The notes below the pieces were generated by a model. That model made no database searches. It had not been told where the DNA came from and worked only from the letters and a program-made list of their open reading frames with translations. 64,000 bases of DNA from AP-15 sp963774345 (lineage in GTDB: Bacteria; Pseudomonadota; Alphaproteobacteria; ATCC43930; CGMCC-115725): the NCBI GenBank assembly GCA_963774345.1, contig CAVZFB010000024.1, forward strand, positions 310,001 to 374,000. Reading direction: 5' to 3'. This document shows, piece by piece, positions 46,779 through 55,048 of the stretch (the first letter of the stretch is position 1; every line of letters starts with the position of its first letter). The position numbers and the translations under genes are program-made.

Positions 46779-47861
46779 TCAGAATAGGCTCATCTGATCG
46801 CCTCTTTGCGGCGGCGGGCGAAAGCGGGTGGTGTCGAGCGGGCGCGTCGTCCGCTGGTTGAAGCCGAGGCGGCGGCAGGCGCGGTCGAACCTCAGCCGCA
46901 ACATCTCGGCATATGGGCCGGTGCCGGTCATCCGTTTCGACCAGGCCGAGTCGTAGAGCCGGCCGCCATGGGCCTGTGCTACCAGCGACAGCACATGCGC
47001 CGCCTTGTTCGGGAAATGGGCCTCAAGCCATTCCCGAAACAGCGCCTTCAATTCGAGCGGCAAGCGAAGCAAGGTATAGCCAGCCGAAGTCGCGCCGGCG
47101 GCGCGCGCCCGATCGAGAATTTGCTCCATCTCGGAATCGTTGAGCGCCGGGATCATCGGCGCGCTAAGCACACCAGTCGGGACGCCAGCAGCAACGAGCG
47201 CCGCGATCGTTTCGAGCCGGCGTTCGGGGGTGGCGGCCCGCGGCTCCATCACCCGCGCCAGAGTGCGGTCGAGTGTGGTCACCGAGATCGTGACGATCGC
47301 CAGCCTGTCCTTAGCCATCTCGGAGAGGATGTCGAGGTCGCGCTGGATTAAGGCGGATTTGCTAACGATCGTGACCGGATGGCCGAAATCCCGCAGCACT
47401 TCGAGGATGGAGCGGGTGATCTCGAGCCGCCGCTCGACCGGCTGATAAGGATCGGTGTTGCTGCCCAGAGCGATCGGTCGGCAGGAATAGCCGTTCCTGC
47501 TCAATTCCGCCGCGAGCAGGCTTGCCGCTTGCGGCTTGTAGAATAGCCTGCTTTCGAAATCGAGGCCGGGCGACAGGCCGAGATAGGCGTGGCTTGGCCG
47601 CGCATAACAATAGATGCATCCATGCTCGCAGCCCCGATAGGGGTTGATCGAGCGGTCGAAGCCGATGTCGGGCGAGTCGTTGCGGGCAATGATCGTCCGC
47701 GTCGAGTCGACGGTCAGGGTCGTCGTCAGCGGTGGCGGCTTTTCGTCGGCCATGCCCCAGCCATCGTCGAAGCCCACCCGCCTTTCGGCTTCGAAGCGGC
47801 CGCTGCCATTGCTGGCCGCACCACGTCCCTTGCGTGGTCCGATTGTGCTCGACATATCCAT
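46779..47861 (-). CDS. PA0069-family radical SAM protein
   Basis: A 360-residue radical SAM protein. The cluster motif is C78-E-H-G-C82-I-Y-C85, preceded by N-P-Y-R-G. A-L-G-S-N-T-D-P-Y-Q-P-V-E and T-R-S-I-L-E-V-L are the family's SAM-binding region, and A-P-M-I-P-A-L-N-D follows. It is related to SplB-like and Rv2578c proteins. The actual reaction is unknown for this family. It diverges from the glycosyltransferase gene with only about 20 bp between the starts. Confidence 0.88.
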   Translation of the reverse strand: MDMSSTIGPRKGRGAASNGSGRFEAERRVGFDDGWGMADEKPPPLTTTLTVDSTRTIIARNDSPDIGFDRSINPYRGCEHGCIYCYARPSHAYLGLSPGLDFESRLFYKPQAASLLAAELSRNGYSCRPIALGSNTDPYQPVERRLEITRSILEVLRDFGHPVTIVSKSALIQRDLDILSEMAKDRLAIVTISVTTLDRTLARVMEPRAATPERRLETIAALVAAGVPTGVLSAPMIPALNDSEMEQILDRARAAGATSAGYTLLRLPLELKALFREWLEAHFPNKAAHVLSLVAQAHGGRLYDSAWSKRMTGTGPYAEMLRLRFDRACRRLGFNQRTTRPLDTTRFRPPPQRGDQMSLF

Positions 47862-47882
47862 GACAGACAGAATGGCTCAGAT

Positions 47883-48579
47883 TTGGGAACGTATCAAGAA
47901 CTAACTCGAGTCTCGGTCGTTATTCCGACCCTGAACGCAGCCGAGACGCTGCCTTCCTTGCTAAACGCCCTGAGCTCGGCGCGCGCCGATCCGCGAGATC
48001 ATCATCGCCGATGGCGGCTCAGTCGACCAAACGATCGCCCTCGCCCAAGCGGCCAAAGCAAGGGCCGTAACCGCAGCATGCGGCCGCGGCAGCCAGCTTG
48101 CCGCCGGCGGCGCCGTGGCAGCAGGCGCGTGGCTGCTTTTCCTGCATGCCGATTGCCGGCCGGCATCAGGGTGGCCGGAAGCAGTTGCGGCCTTTCTCGG
48201 GACACCGTCGGCGCAGGGCCGAGCCGGCTATTTCGATTTCGCGCTCGACGATACGGCGTCCGCTGCGCGACGGTTGGAGCGGATCGTCGCCTGGCGCTGC
48301 CGGGTTCTGGCGCTCCCCTATGGCGATCAAGGGCTGTTGATCAGCCGCTCGCTCTATGACGCGGTCGGCGGCTTTGCCCCGCTGCCATTGATGGAGGATG
48401 TCGATCTCGCGCGCCGGCTCGGCCGCCGCCGGCTTGCCCGCATTGGGGTCTGCTGCGTTGCCTCGGCACGCCGCTACCGGCGGGACGGCTACTGGCGCCG
48501 ACCCTTACGCAATCTGTTTTGCCTCTCGCTCTATTTCGCTGGAATGCCGCCCGAACGGATCGCGCGGCTCTACGGCTGA
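47883..48579 (+). CDS. TIGR04283-type glycosyltransferase (arsenosugar biosynthesis-like), frameshifted
   Basis: A GT2-family protein in two frames. V-S-V-V-I-P-T-L-N-A-A-E-T-L-P starts it, then the frame breaks near 47988-47994. The continuation I-R-E-I-I-I-A-D-G-G-S-V-D-Q-T, F-L-H-A-D-C (the metal DxD-type site) and G-D-Q-G-L-L-I-S-R runs on to the TGA at 48577. One extra base explains the break. The start is uncertain; TTG at 47883 is the only start-like codon just before the first strand. The stop overlaps the ATG of the next gene (TGATG), the normal pairing of TIGR04283 with TIGR04282 proteins. Confidence 0.75.
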
Positions 48580-49178
48580 TGCGCTGTCATCTCGTGTTGT
48601 TCGTGCGCGCGCCGGTGCTGGGGCACGGCAAGCGCAGGCTCGCAAAGGACGTCGGCGAGCTCGCAGCATTGCGGTTCGAGCGGCTGATGATCGCGCTGAT
48701 GCTGCGTCGTTTGGGCGCCGACCGGCGCTGGGATTTGCGGGTTGCGGTGACGCCGGACCGGGCATCCCGCCGCATCCGGCATTGGCGCCGAGGGACGGCG
48801 GTGTCCGAGCAGGGCGGCGGCGATCTAGGCCGGCGCATGCGCCGCGTCATCGCCGGCGCGCCACGCGGCCCGGTGGTGCTTGTCGGTAGCGACATTCCGG
48901 CAATCGAGACCGGCCACATCGCCGCCGCGTTCCGCCTGCTCGGCGCGCACGATTTGGTTTTTGGCCCGGCCACCGATGGCGGGTTCTGGCTCATCGGCGC
49001 GAGGCGGCGCCCGCGATCGCCGCCCATGTTCGAGAAGGTGCGGTGGTCGAGCCCGCATGCGCTCATCGACGTGCTGGCCCGGGTGCCGGGCAACGCCACG
49101 GTCGGCTTCGTCGAAAGCCTGGAAGACGTCGATGACGGCGACGCCTACCGCCGCCTGAATCCGCGGCGCGGGTTCTGA
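48579..49178 (+). CDS. TIGR04282/DUF2064-type glycosyltransferase (arsenosugar biosynthesis-like)
   Basis: A 199-residue nucleotide-sugar transferase-like protein. It opens L-V-L-F-V-R-A-P-V-L-G-x-G-K-R-R-L, the GlcA-like nucleotide-binding loop, followed by Q-G-G-G-D-L-G-R-R-M, V-V-L-V-G-S-D-I-P-A-I and F-G-P-A-T-D-G-G-F-W-L-I-G, all DUF2064 signatures. It is coupled to the preceding glycosyltransferase by a TGATG overlap. The family name comes from cyanobacterial arsenic clusters; no ars gene is in this window, so a different sugar-transfer role is possible. Confidence 0.85.
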   Translation: MRCHLVLFVRAPVLGHGKRRLAKDVGELAALRFERLMIALMLRRLGADRRWDLRVAVTPDRASRRIRHWRRGTAVSEQGGGDLGRRMRRVIAGAPRGPVVLVGSDIPAIETGHIAAAFRLLGAHDLVFGPATDGGFWLIGARRRPRSPPMFEKVRWSSPHALIDVLARVPGNATVGFVESLEDVDDGDAYRRLNPRRGF

Positions 49179-49398
49179 TCTGCTTCGCCCCCCGCCCTCC
49201 GAAGCTTGCGCACGAAGCGCAATCGGATTTAATCGCAAGGGTCATGGCACATGGTGGGTGTGAATAAGTTGCCGTCTTCGGGGCAGTTCAGGGTCAGGGT
49301 CCCGATTGGTCCGTCTACGGCATAGAGGACGGTTTCGTAAGTCGTCGCGAGGCTCCTCTCGAGGCGGCAATTTCGGCTCAGGAAACGGAGGTGGAGAG

Positions 49399-49885
49399 AT
49401 GTTACAAGACTTGCTGCCACGGGCGGAACGGATCGCGGCAAAGCTCAAGGCGCGCAACGAGACGATATCGATCGCCGAAATCCTCGACCGCCGGCATGAT
49501 CTCGGCGGCATTGCTGGCGATTGCCGGCGCTTCGGCCTATTTCATGGGCGGTGCCGTCGTCTACACGCGACAATCGCGGAGCGCCCTACTCGCAGTGACC
49601 GATCAGGAGCTCACGGGCATCACCCCGTCGACCGAAGCCTATGCCCTGCTGTTTGCCCGCAAGATCCGCGGCAACCTGGCGACAACCTGGTCGGTGGGCG
49701 AGACCGGAACCGCCGGACCGACGGGCAGCCGCTATGGCCACGCCGCCGGGCATTCCTGCATTGCCGTAATCGGCCCTAATGGCGAGCACTCGATGACTGT
49801 CGAGACCGGCAAGTCTGACCGCGTCGACAACATGCGCACGTTCTCGATGGCCGCTTTGGATCTATTGGAAAAAGCGCTCGGCTGA
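49399..49885 (+). CDS. CinA C-terminal family protein (nicotinamide mononucleotide deamidase-like), frameshifted
   Basis: The protein begins M-L-Q-D-L-L-P-R-A-E-R-I-A-A-K-L after a strong GGAGGTGGAGAG site. The frame shifts at about 49484: one A too many in G-A-A-A-T. The continuation S-S-T-A-G-M-I-S-A-A-L-L-A-I and Y-F-M-G-G-A-V-V-Y is the CinA C-terminal core, with the late G-P-x-G-S-R-Y-G-H and a final A-L-D-L-L-E-K-A-L. The repaired protein would be 161 residues, the standard length of the stand-alone form. Such proteins deamidate NMN, a pyridine-nucleotide salvage step, though some members lack that activity. Confidence 0.8.
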
Positions 49886-50108
49886 GGTTGCGAGTTTCGT
49901 TTCGCCGATCGCTCGGATTCAAACAAGCGACCGCTCGCCACGAACATGGTTATACGTCGAATATTTTATGCAATTGGTGCTTGCGTTCCGGGCGGAACGG
50001 CGTATCTATCCGGTTCTCGACGCACTCGCACGTGCCTATGGCCCATGGTGGTTATGCAACGACGTAACGCGTCCTTTTTGGTCGTCCGGCCGCGAGGCCG
50101 GTCCCGAG

Positions 50109-50275
50109 AGGGAGGTCGATATGGTTGCTACCCGACTGAGGGGCGTGGTGCCCTGCCCTGACGCAAACCTTCGCGGTACGCGCCAACGTGGGCGGGGCAA
50201 CCGGGTCATCGACCCGAGTAGTTTAAGCTAAGCATCAAAGACCAACCGGGCCGGGCATAAAGACCGGCTTGGCTT
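50109..50275 (+). promoter_or_regulatory. speF-type RNA leader of the ornithine decarboxylase gene
   Basis: The 5' region of odc folds into several helices visible by eye. A long-range stem has GGTTGC (50123-50128) with GCAACC (50197-50202), plus CCCG (50131-50134) with CGGG (50193-50196). A hairpin CGGGTC-ATC-GACCCG lies at 50202-50216. A stem CCAACCGG (50242-50249) pairs with CCGG-C-TTGG (50264-50272). The speF RNA motif (Rfam) is known from alphaproteobacteria, upstream of ornithine decarboxylase. Position, organism type and structure fit; sequence-level assignment is from memory. The 5' stem also covers a short reading frame. Confidence 0.6.
50121..50231 (+). CDS. possible 36-residue leader peptide within the speF-type RNA
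   Basis: An ATG preceded by GAGGGAGGTCGAT, one of the best ribosome sites in the window, opens a 36-codon frame rich in Arg (eight) and Gly that ends at TAA 50229-50231. The frame starts in the 5' arm of the long stem and stops just before the last stem. Translation would open that stem. In gammaproteobacteria speF is controlled by an ornithine-sensing leader peptide, so a parallel here is plausible but unproven. Length and composition are not similar to the known peptide. Confidence 0.4.
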   Translation: MVATRLRGVVPCPDANLRGTRQRGRGNRVIDPSSLS

Positions 50276-50315
50276 TCGTCGTTTGCACTCAGTTCAAAAT
50301 CTGAGGCCGCGGCAG

Positions 50316-50329
50316 CGTGATTTTTCACG
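50316..50329 (+). promoter_or_regulatory. small perfect hairpin in the odc leader
   Basis: CGTGA-TTTT-TCACG forms a perfect five-base-pair hairpin between the speF-type leader and the odc start. No T-run follows, so it is not a standard terminator. Its role is unknown. Confidence 0.35.
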
Positions 50330-50400
50330 TTGTCGGAGTCCCTCGATTGGACTTGGCGCATTTGCTGCTCAGCCGCCTCGCGGAAGGATGACCCCTAATA

Positions 50401-51531
50401 ATGAATGAGAGGATTTCGCGCTTCCTCGCCGAAAATTCGCCCGAGACCCCATGCCTCGTCGTCGATCTCAAGGCGATCGCCGAGGCTTACGATGCATTGT
50501 GCCGGCATCTGCCCTTCGCCCGCATTTATTATGCGGTCAAGGCCAACCCTGCCCCCGCAATCGTAGCTATGCTCGAGGGCAAGGGTGCCAATTTCGACGT
50601 CGCGAGCCGCGGGGAAATCGAGCTCTGCGTCGACAACGGCGTCACTGCCGATCGGCTCTCCTATGGCAACACGATCAAAAAGGAAAAGGACATAGCCTTC
50701 GCCTATGGCACGGGGGTGCGGCTCTTTGCCTTCGACAGCGCGCACGAACTCGACAAGTTGGCGCGGGCCGCCCCTGGAGCGCAGGTCTTCTGCCGCATCC
50801 TGGTCGACTGCGCGGGGGCCGAGTGGCCGCTGTCGCGCAAGTTCGGCTGCGCCCCCGAGATGGCAGTCGGGCTGCTGCGCCGAGCGCGAGAACTCGGTCT
50901 CGACCCATATGGCGTGTCGTTTCATGTCGGCTCGCAGCAGACCGATCTCGGCCAGTGGGACGGCGCCATCGGGGCCGCCGCGCGAATGTTTTCGCTGCTC
51001 GCCGAGGCCGATATCGATCTGCGGATGGTCAATATCGGCGGAGGGTTTCCCGCGCACTACACCGGGGAGGTGCCGGCGGTCGAGCGCTATGCCCGGGCGG
51101 TCATGACGGCAGTCACCCGACATTTCGGCAACCACCTGCCTGAGATCGTCATCGAGCCCGGGCGCTCGCTGGTCGGCGACGCCGGCGTGATCCAGAGCGA
51201 AGTCGTGCTGATCTCGGAAAAGGGTGGCGGCGACAACCGGCGCTGGGTCTATCTCGATGTCGGCAAGTTTAACGGGCTCGCCGAGACCATGGACGAGAGC
51301 ATCAAATACCGGATTGCGACACCGGGCCGTGGCGGGCGATGCGGTCCCGTGGTCCTCGCCGGACCGACTTGCGACAGCGCCGACATCCTCTATGAGCGGA
51401 CCGAATACCGGCTGCCCCTCGGTCTCGAAGTCGGCGACAAGATCGAGATCCTGGCTGCCGGCGCCTATACCGCGAGCTATGCCTCGGTCGGGTTCAACGG
51501 CTTCGCCCCGATCCGCACCTATTGCATCTGA
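50401..51531 (+). CDS. ornithine/lysine-type decarboxylase (fold-type III, speF-associated)
   Basis: A 376-residue PLP enzyme of the eukaryotic-like ODC/DABA decarboxylase fold. K47 in Y-Y-A-V-K-A-N is the PLP lysine, S-F-H-V-G-S-Q the phosphate-side His region, I-G-G-G-F-P the glycine loop, E-P-G-R-S-L a phosphate contact and G-P-T-C-D-S-A-D the catalytic Cys/Asp of the second monomer. It makes putrescine from ornithine, perhaps cadaverine from lysine. A structured leader precedes it. Its last bases overlap the 3' end of a DUF1194 remnant on the other strand, and a second copy of its last eight codons is found at 53543. Confidence 0.93.
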   Translation: MNERISRFLAENSPETPCLVVDLKAIAEAYDALCRHLPFARIYYAVKANPAPAIVAMLEGKGANFDVASRGEIELCVDNGVTADRLSYGNTIKKEKDIAFAYGTGVRLFAFDSAHELDKLARAAPGAQVFCRILVDCAGAEWPLSRKFGCAPEMAVGLLRRARELGLDPYGVSFHVGSQQTDLGQWDGAIGAAARMFSLLAEADIDLRMVNIGGGFPAHYTGEVPAVERYARAVMTAVTRHFGNHLPEIVIEPGRSLVGDAGVIQSEVVLISEKGGGDNRRWVYLDVGKFNGLAETMDESIKYRIATPGRGGRCGPVVLAGPTCDSADILYERTEYRLPLGLEVGDKIEILAAGAYTASYASVGFNGFAPIRTYCI

Positions 51532-51646
51532 GCAAGCGCGGGTGCTCCGGCGCCCGCGACCTCCTGCATCAGCTTTCGCAGCTTCGCCGAGGCGATGCTG
51601 CGAAAATCGCGGGCAGCGAGAATGAAGGCCGCGAGCCCGCCTATTG
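51510..51646. repeat. direct repeat copy 1 (decarboxylase 3' end plus DUF1194 3' end)
   Basis: Aligns base for base, with no indel, to 53545-53681 (offset 2035). It comprises the last seven codons of the decarboxylase and, on the minus strand, the last 40 codons of a DUF1194 gene; the two DUF1194 tails are identical at 32 of 40 residues. The repeats flank the segment with the PEP-CTERM gene. Confidence 0.8.
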
Positions 51647-51655
51647 CCTCTCTGA
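51519..51655 (-). pseudogene. DUF1194 gene remnant (C-terminal 40 codons)
   Basis: On the minus strand a fragment reads G-G-L-A-A-F-I-L-A-A-R-D-F then K-L-R-K-L-M-Q-E-V-A-G and A-P-A-L-A-Q-M-Q before TAG, the C-terminus of the intact DUF1194 gene at 53554-54237. The upstream part is missing: homology stops about 3 bp from the PEP-CTERM gene stop. It overlaps the end of the decarboxylase gene, as the intact copy overlaps a second decarboxylase tail. Confidence 0.8.
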
Positions 51656-51657
51656 AA

Positions 51658-52564
51658 CTACTTTACCGGCCTGCGCCTGCGGATGATGCCGACGCCCGCC
51701 AACCCGACAGCAAACAGCGCCAGCGATGCGGGTTCGGGCGCGGGGACGATCGAGACGCTATCAAGCAGCGCAGCGGGCGGGAGGGAGTCGGGACCTGGGC
51801 CTTGAGCGAGAAACGAGAGGATCCCGGCGAGGGGGCCGCTGATCTCAGCTGCAGTTGCTGTAAACGTGATCGCGTCCGTCTGCCAATCGCTGAAGCCATG
51901 GCTGTCGATGTACAACACCGGGGTGGTTGTCATGATGGTTGTCCCATTACACGGCACCGAGGACGGCCCACAGCCAACCGGCGCGGACACGGTCTGAGAC
52001 ATCGCGTTGGTCAGGAGTGTGCCGCCCAGAAGTCACCTGCCACGCGCTTGCTGTCTTGCCGTTCCAGTCGGTTCCGTCGAAGCTGCGAAACTGAGCTGCG
52101 GCGTAATCAAAGCTCAGCACATAAGATTGACCCGCGCAAAGGGTAGTAGCCGTGTTACACGATGACGAATTGCCGGTGGGGAGTGTCTGCATGATCGCGC
52201 CGTGGAATGAAGGATCTCCATCGGCGGCCAGGTAATTGCTGTCGGGGTTGAACGGGCTCGTGGCAGGCAGCCCGTTGTCTGAGTTGCAGACTGCGACCCC
52301 ACAGGGGCTCGGATTGTTCGGCCCCCAGAGGTAGACGCCGCTGGCTCCCATCGCGTCGGCTCCCTTAGGCCCATAGATGAACGCGATGCCCCCGCCCTGG
52401 GTCCAAGGCGCGACACCGGCCGTCGCGAAGGACATGTTCGGAGTCGGGGTCGCGAACTCACCATTCCCCACGAGATTCGCATTACTCGCGCCGCTGACGG
52501 CCAACGCCGCGGCGAAGAGGCCGGCGACGGCCATTTGCTTCAACCTACTGATTTTCCTGTTCAT
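51658..52564 (-). CDS. PEP-CTERM sorting-domain protein, frameshifted
   Basis: Starts M-N-R-K-I-S-R-L-K-Q with a Sec signal (A-V-A-G-L-F-A-A-A-L-A-V-S-G-A-S-N-A) after GGGAGGCCAGAG. The body (N-L-V-G-N-G-E-F then C-G-V-A-V-C-N-S-D-N-G, S-Y-V-L-S-F-D-Y-A-A-A-Q-F) is a secreted beta-sandwich-like sequence with four Cys in pairs. The frame shifts at about 52025-52035 (one extra base in GGGCGGC). The other frame continues through S-G-G-T-L-L-T-N-A-M-S to A-P-E-P-A-S-L-A-L-F-A-V-G-L-A and R-R-R-R, a classic PEP-CTERM tail. Repaired length 301. Export would need an exosortase, which is not in this window. Confidence 0.8.
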
Positions 52565-53553
52565 CTCTGGCCTCCCTTTGCTGCACGTTACAAAGTTTGT
52601 CTTTTCTTGGATCGGGTCTGACTGATGTTGCTCGCGGTCCGGGCGGCGTTCTTGTCCCGCGGCGACGACCGGGATCGTGGCGATTTGCGGTGCATCGTCG
52701 CGGCCTCGAAGCCTTTCGGCGAGGGCCGTTTCACCCTCTTCGGCGGGCCAGGCATGACGGGCCGCATACAGCGGATAGGCCAGCCGGCCGACCAGCGAAT
52801 CCGGCAGTTTCGCATCATCCCATAGGCCGCCGGCCAATCCTCTCGCGGCAAATACATGGGTGTCCTGGTAAATCAACGCGGCGCCCCACGGCGATATCGT
52901 TGCCCGGAAAGGCGAGACACTGAGCATGCCGGATGATGCTCCGTCACGAGGGCGCGCGGAAAACGTCAGATATCGGTAGCTGCAATCTGGAGATCGACGT
53001 TCCTCCCCTGGACGGTCTTGCCAAGCCTGATTTATCGCGGATCGGCGGGGCCTGATGGACCGCTTTCACAATCGGTCGTTTGATGCGATCACGACGACCT
53101 TTAAGAGTAATGTAAGCAAATGGGGTGCCAGCCCTTCTATCATGTTGATTTAAAGGGAACTCGGTGGGACAAATTGACTCATGTGTCAAAAAAGTGTAAA
53201 CATTCCCGACGCAAGAAATACCCGTTGGGCCCGCTCGGCCCAACCCTGATGCTAAAATTCACGCAGTTTCATATATTTAATAGCTCGACGATGGATAGGT
53301 TACCATGCCCATCAGGTGTAAAGAATTGCGACACCAGAGCGGATCCAGGCATCCCGGATAAGGTTCTCGGCCGGAAGCAGGTTTACCCTAATTGCTGTTG
53401 ATTTCCTTGTTTTGGCATCCACCGGCTTGGCTCAGCCGATGCGGTGTTGGCCCACTGTGTGTAAGAAAAACGACAAAATCCTTACCGGCGCTCGATCAAG
53501 ACCTTTGCGTAGGATGTCCCTGCGGTTTTTAACAATGCTTTGTCGATTCGGAC
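52565..53553. other. long region without a recognisable gene, with AT-rich part
   Basis: 989 bp between the PEP-CTERM gene start and the DUF1194 gene. The first half is GC-rich, and its frames have no recognisable motif. From about 53100 to 53540 the DNA is clearly AT-richer than its surroundings and contains a perfect 8-bp hairpin, GTTGGGCC-N5-GGCCCAAC at 53224-53244, not followed by a T-run. A 93-codon frame at 53120-53401 looks fortuitous. The region ends with a decarboxylase tail (S-I-R-T-Y-C-I-stop at 53543-53566). Confidence 0.5.
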
Positions 53554-53681
53554 CTACTGCATCTGAGCCAGCGCGGGCGCTCCGGCGCCCGCGACCTCGG
53601 CTACCAGCTTTCGCAGCATCGCGTCGGCGAAACTGTGGAAATCGCGCGCGGCGAGGACAAAGGCAGCCGGCCCGCCGATTA
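53545..53681. repeat. direct repeat copy 2 (decarboxylase tail plus DUF1194 3' end)
   Basis: Counterpart of 51510-51646. Here the DUF1194 gene is complete while the decarboxylase is reduced to its last eight codons, the mirror image of copy 1. Confidence 0.8.
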
Positions 53682-54237
53682 CATTGTCGCGATAATAATC
53701 TTCGAGCCAAGGCTCCTCGGTCAGAATCGCGAGCCCGTTGATCGAAATCCCCGCCGCCGCGATGCGGTCGCGCGCCGCGGCCGGAGGCGGGCCGAAATCG
53801 GCCATTCCGTCGCCCGAAATATCGATCACTCGCCGCGCCGCGGGCGCCGGTAAACGGTCGAACTGGGCCAGAGCGGCGGCGAGCGCCGGGCCGATCGCAG
53901 TCAGGCCGCTCGAACTGCGCCCGGTGGCCCGCACCGCCGCGGCGAAAGCATCTGCGCTCCGCCTGTCGAAAACCGCAGTCCAGTTGACGGTGACCTTGAT
54001 CCTGTCGGGGTCCGACCATTCGAGCACCAGAACCTCGATCCCGCCTGGGGCGACAGCGATCGCCTGCAATAGCCGCGGATCTTCGAAGGCTCGCGCGATG
54101 CCATCATGCTGCAGAATGTAGGATTCGGGCGTCACGCTGGCGGAAACATCGACCGCCAGCACGACGCCAAGGGATGCGCCCCGTGCCGGAATCGCGGCGA
54201 GCCAAATCATGACGGCCAGCACAAGAACTCGGCGCAT
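53554..54237 (-). CDS. DUF1194 von Willebrand factor A-like secreted protein
   Basis: A 227-residue protein. A Sec signal (V-L-A-V-M-I-W-L-A-A-I-P-A-R-G) precedes V-V-L-A-V-D30-V-S32-A-S34-V, a metal-ion-dependent adhesion site as in VWA domains. The later I-D-I-S-G-D-G-M-A-D-F supplies the remaining site residues. N-G-L-A-I-L-T-E-E-P-W-L-E-D-Y-Y is typical of DUF1194. Function unknown; periplasmic protein interactions are likely. Start at 54237 chosen for the signal peptide. It overlaps a decarboxylase-gene remnant at its 3' end. Confidence 0.85.
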   Translation of the reverse strand: MRRVLVLAVMIWLAAIPARGASLGVVLAVDVSASVTPESYILQHDGIARAFEDPRLLQAIAVAPGGIEVLVLEWSDPDRIKVTVNWTAVFDRRSADAFAAAVRATGRSSSGLTAIGPALAAALAQFDRLPAPAARRVIDISGDGMADFGPPPAAARDRIAAAGISINGLAILTEEPWLEDYYRDNVIGGPAAFVLAARDFHSFADAMLRKLVAEVAGAGAPALAQMQ

Positions 54238-54364
54238 AGCAATGCCATTTTCGACGCTTGCGGGAGAAAGGGGTCTTCGATCGCAAGAGGGAGCGCCAGA
54301 GCCTACTGCCAGCGCGATCGCGACGCTATAAGCTGAGGTCCCAGCAAATCGGGGAGGGAGAGGT

Positions 54365-54838
54365 ATGAGGAGAACGATTTTGGCATGCGCGGGGCTTATG
54401 CTCGGCATGATGGCAGTCGCCGCCTTCGCGGCGACAAAACACCCGGCGGAAAAGGGAGAAAAGGGGCCGCCGGCCTGCGGTGCGCTGACGTTCCGCGCGG
54501 TGGCTTCCGGGGCGAGCGATGGCGAGCAGCAGGCCGGCTTCTACCGATCGCGCTACGGCACACTTGCGCTGCACGCCGATGTCAAGGGTGGCCAAGCGAC
54601 CGACTATTTCGTGCTCGCCGACGGCAAACGGCTCGGCGCTCCGCCGGCATCGCTGCCCGATTGGGCAGCGAATTGCGCTGTGGCGAAGAAATTGCCAAAG
54701 CCGGCCGGTGCCGGAGCCTCGCCTTGCACCGGTCAACGGTTCAAGGTTGCTCTCGCTCATGCCGGCAACGAGCGCCTGGGGTTGCTCTACGGGTACGACG
54801 GCTCGGCTTGGCATTTTTGCAGCGCCGGCGCCTATTGA
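54365..54838 (+). CDS. hypothetical secreted protein with paired cysteines
   Basis: A 157-residue protein with a strong GGGAGGGAGAGG ribosome site and a Sec signal ending A-F-A-A. The mature part has four Cys (P-A-C-G, A-N-C-A, S-P-C-T, H-F-C-S), enough for two disulfides, and an early Lys/Glu-rich stretch. I do not recognise the family. It is divergent from the DUF1194 gene (127 bp between the starts) and upstream of the MFS gene by 210 bp. Confidence 0.75.
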   Translation: MRRTILACAGLMLGMMAVAAFAATKHPAEKGEKGPPACGALTFRAVASGASDGEQQAGFYRSRYGTLALHADVKGGQATDYFVLADGKRLGAPPASLPDWAANCAVAKKLPKPAGAGASPCTGQRFKVALAHAGNERLGLLYGYDGSAWHFCSAGAY

Positions 54839-55048
54839 CTCGATGTCACGGCGGCTTCGAATATCAACAGTCGCTCTTGCGGTTCAGCGCCATTGCCACC
54901 GCAAAATCGTCATGTAATGTTGTAGTCATGAATAGCCGCGGGTGACGCAGCTCCTGCGAGCAGCAATCCCAGCCGCTCAAGTAAGGTTGAAGAAACGGGA
55001 AAACCGTTCCGCAGCGCTGTTTTGTGTGGGGTAGAGGGAGAGGACGTA

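Noticed and set aside
47589..47882. N-terminal extension of the glycosyltransferase into the radical SAM gene
   Set aside because: It is antisense to a well-conserved radical SAM protein; GT2 proteins start directly at the first V-V-I-P-T-L strand.
52597..52927. Open frames on both strands upstream of the PEP-CTERM gene, including an in-frame N-terminal extension of it
   Set aside because: A good ribosome site and signal peptide at 52564 mark the true start. The upstream translation has no recognisable domain.
53120..53401. 93-codon frame in the AT-rich block
   Set aside because: No ribosome site, mixed composition and no motif; a chance opening where stops are expected to be more frequent, not supported as a gene.
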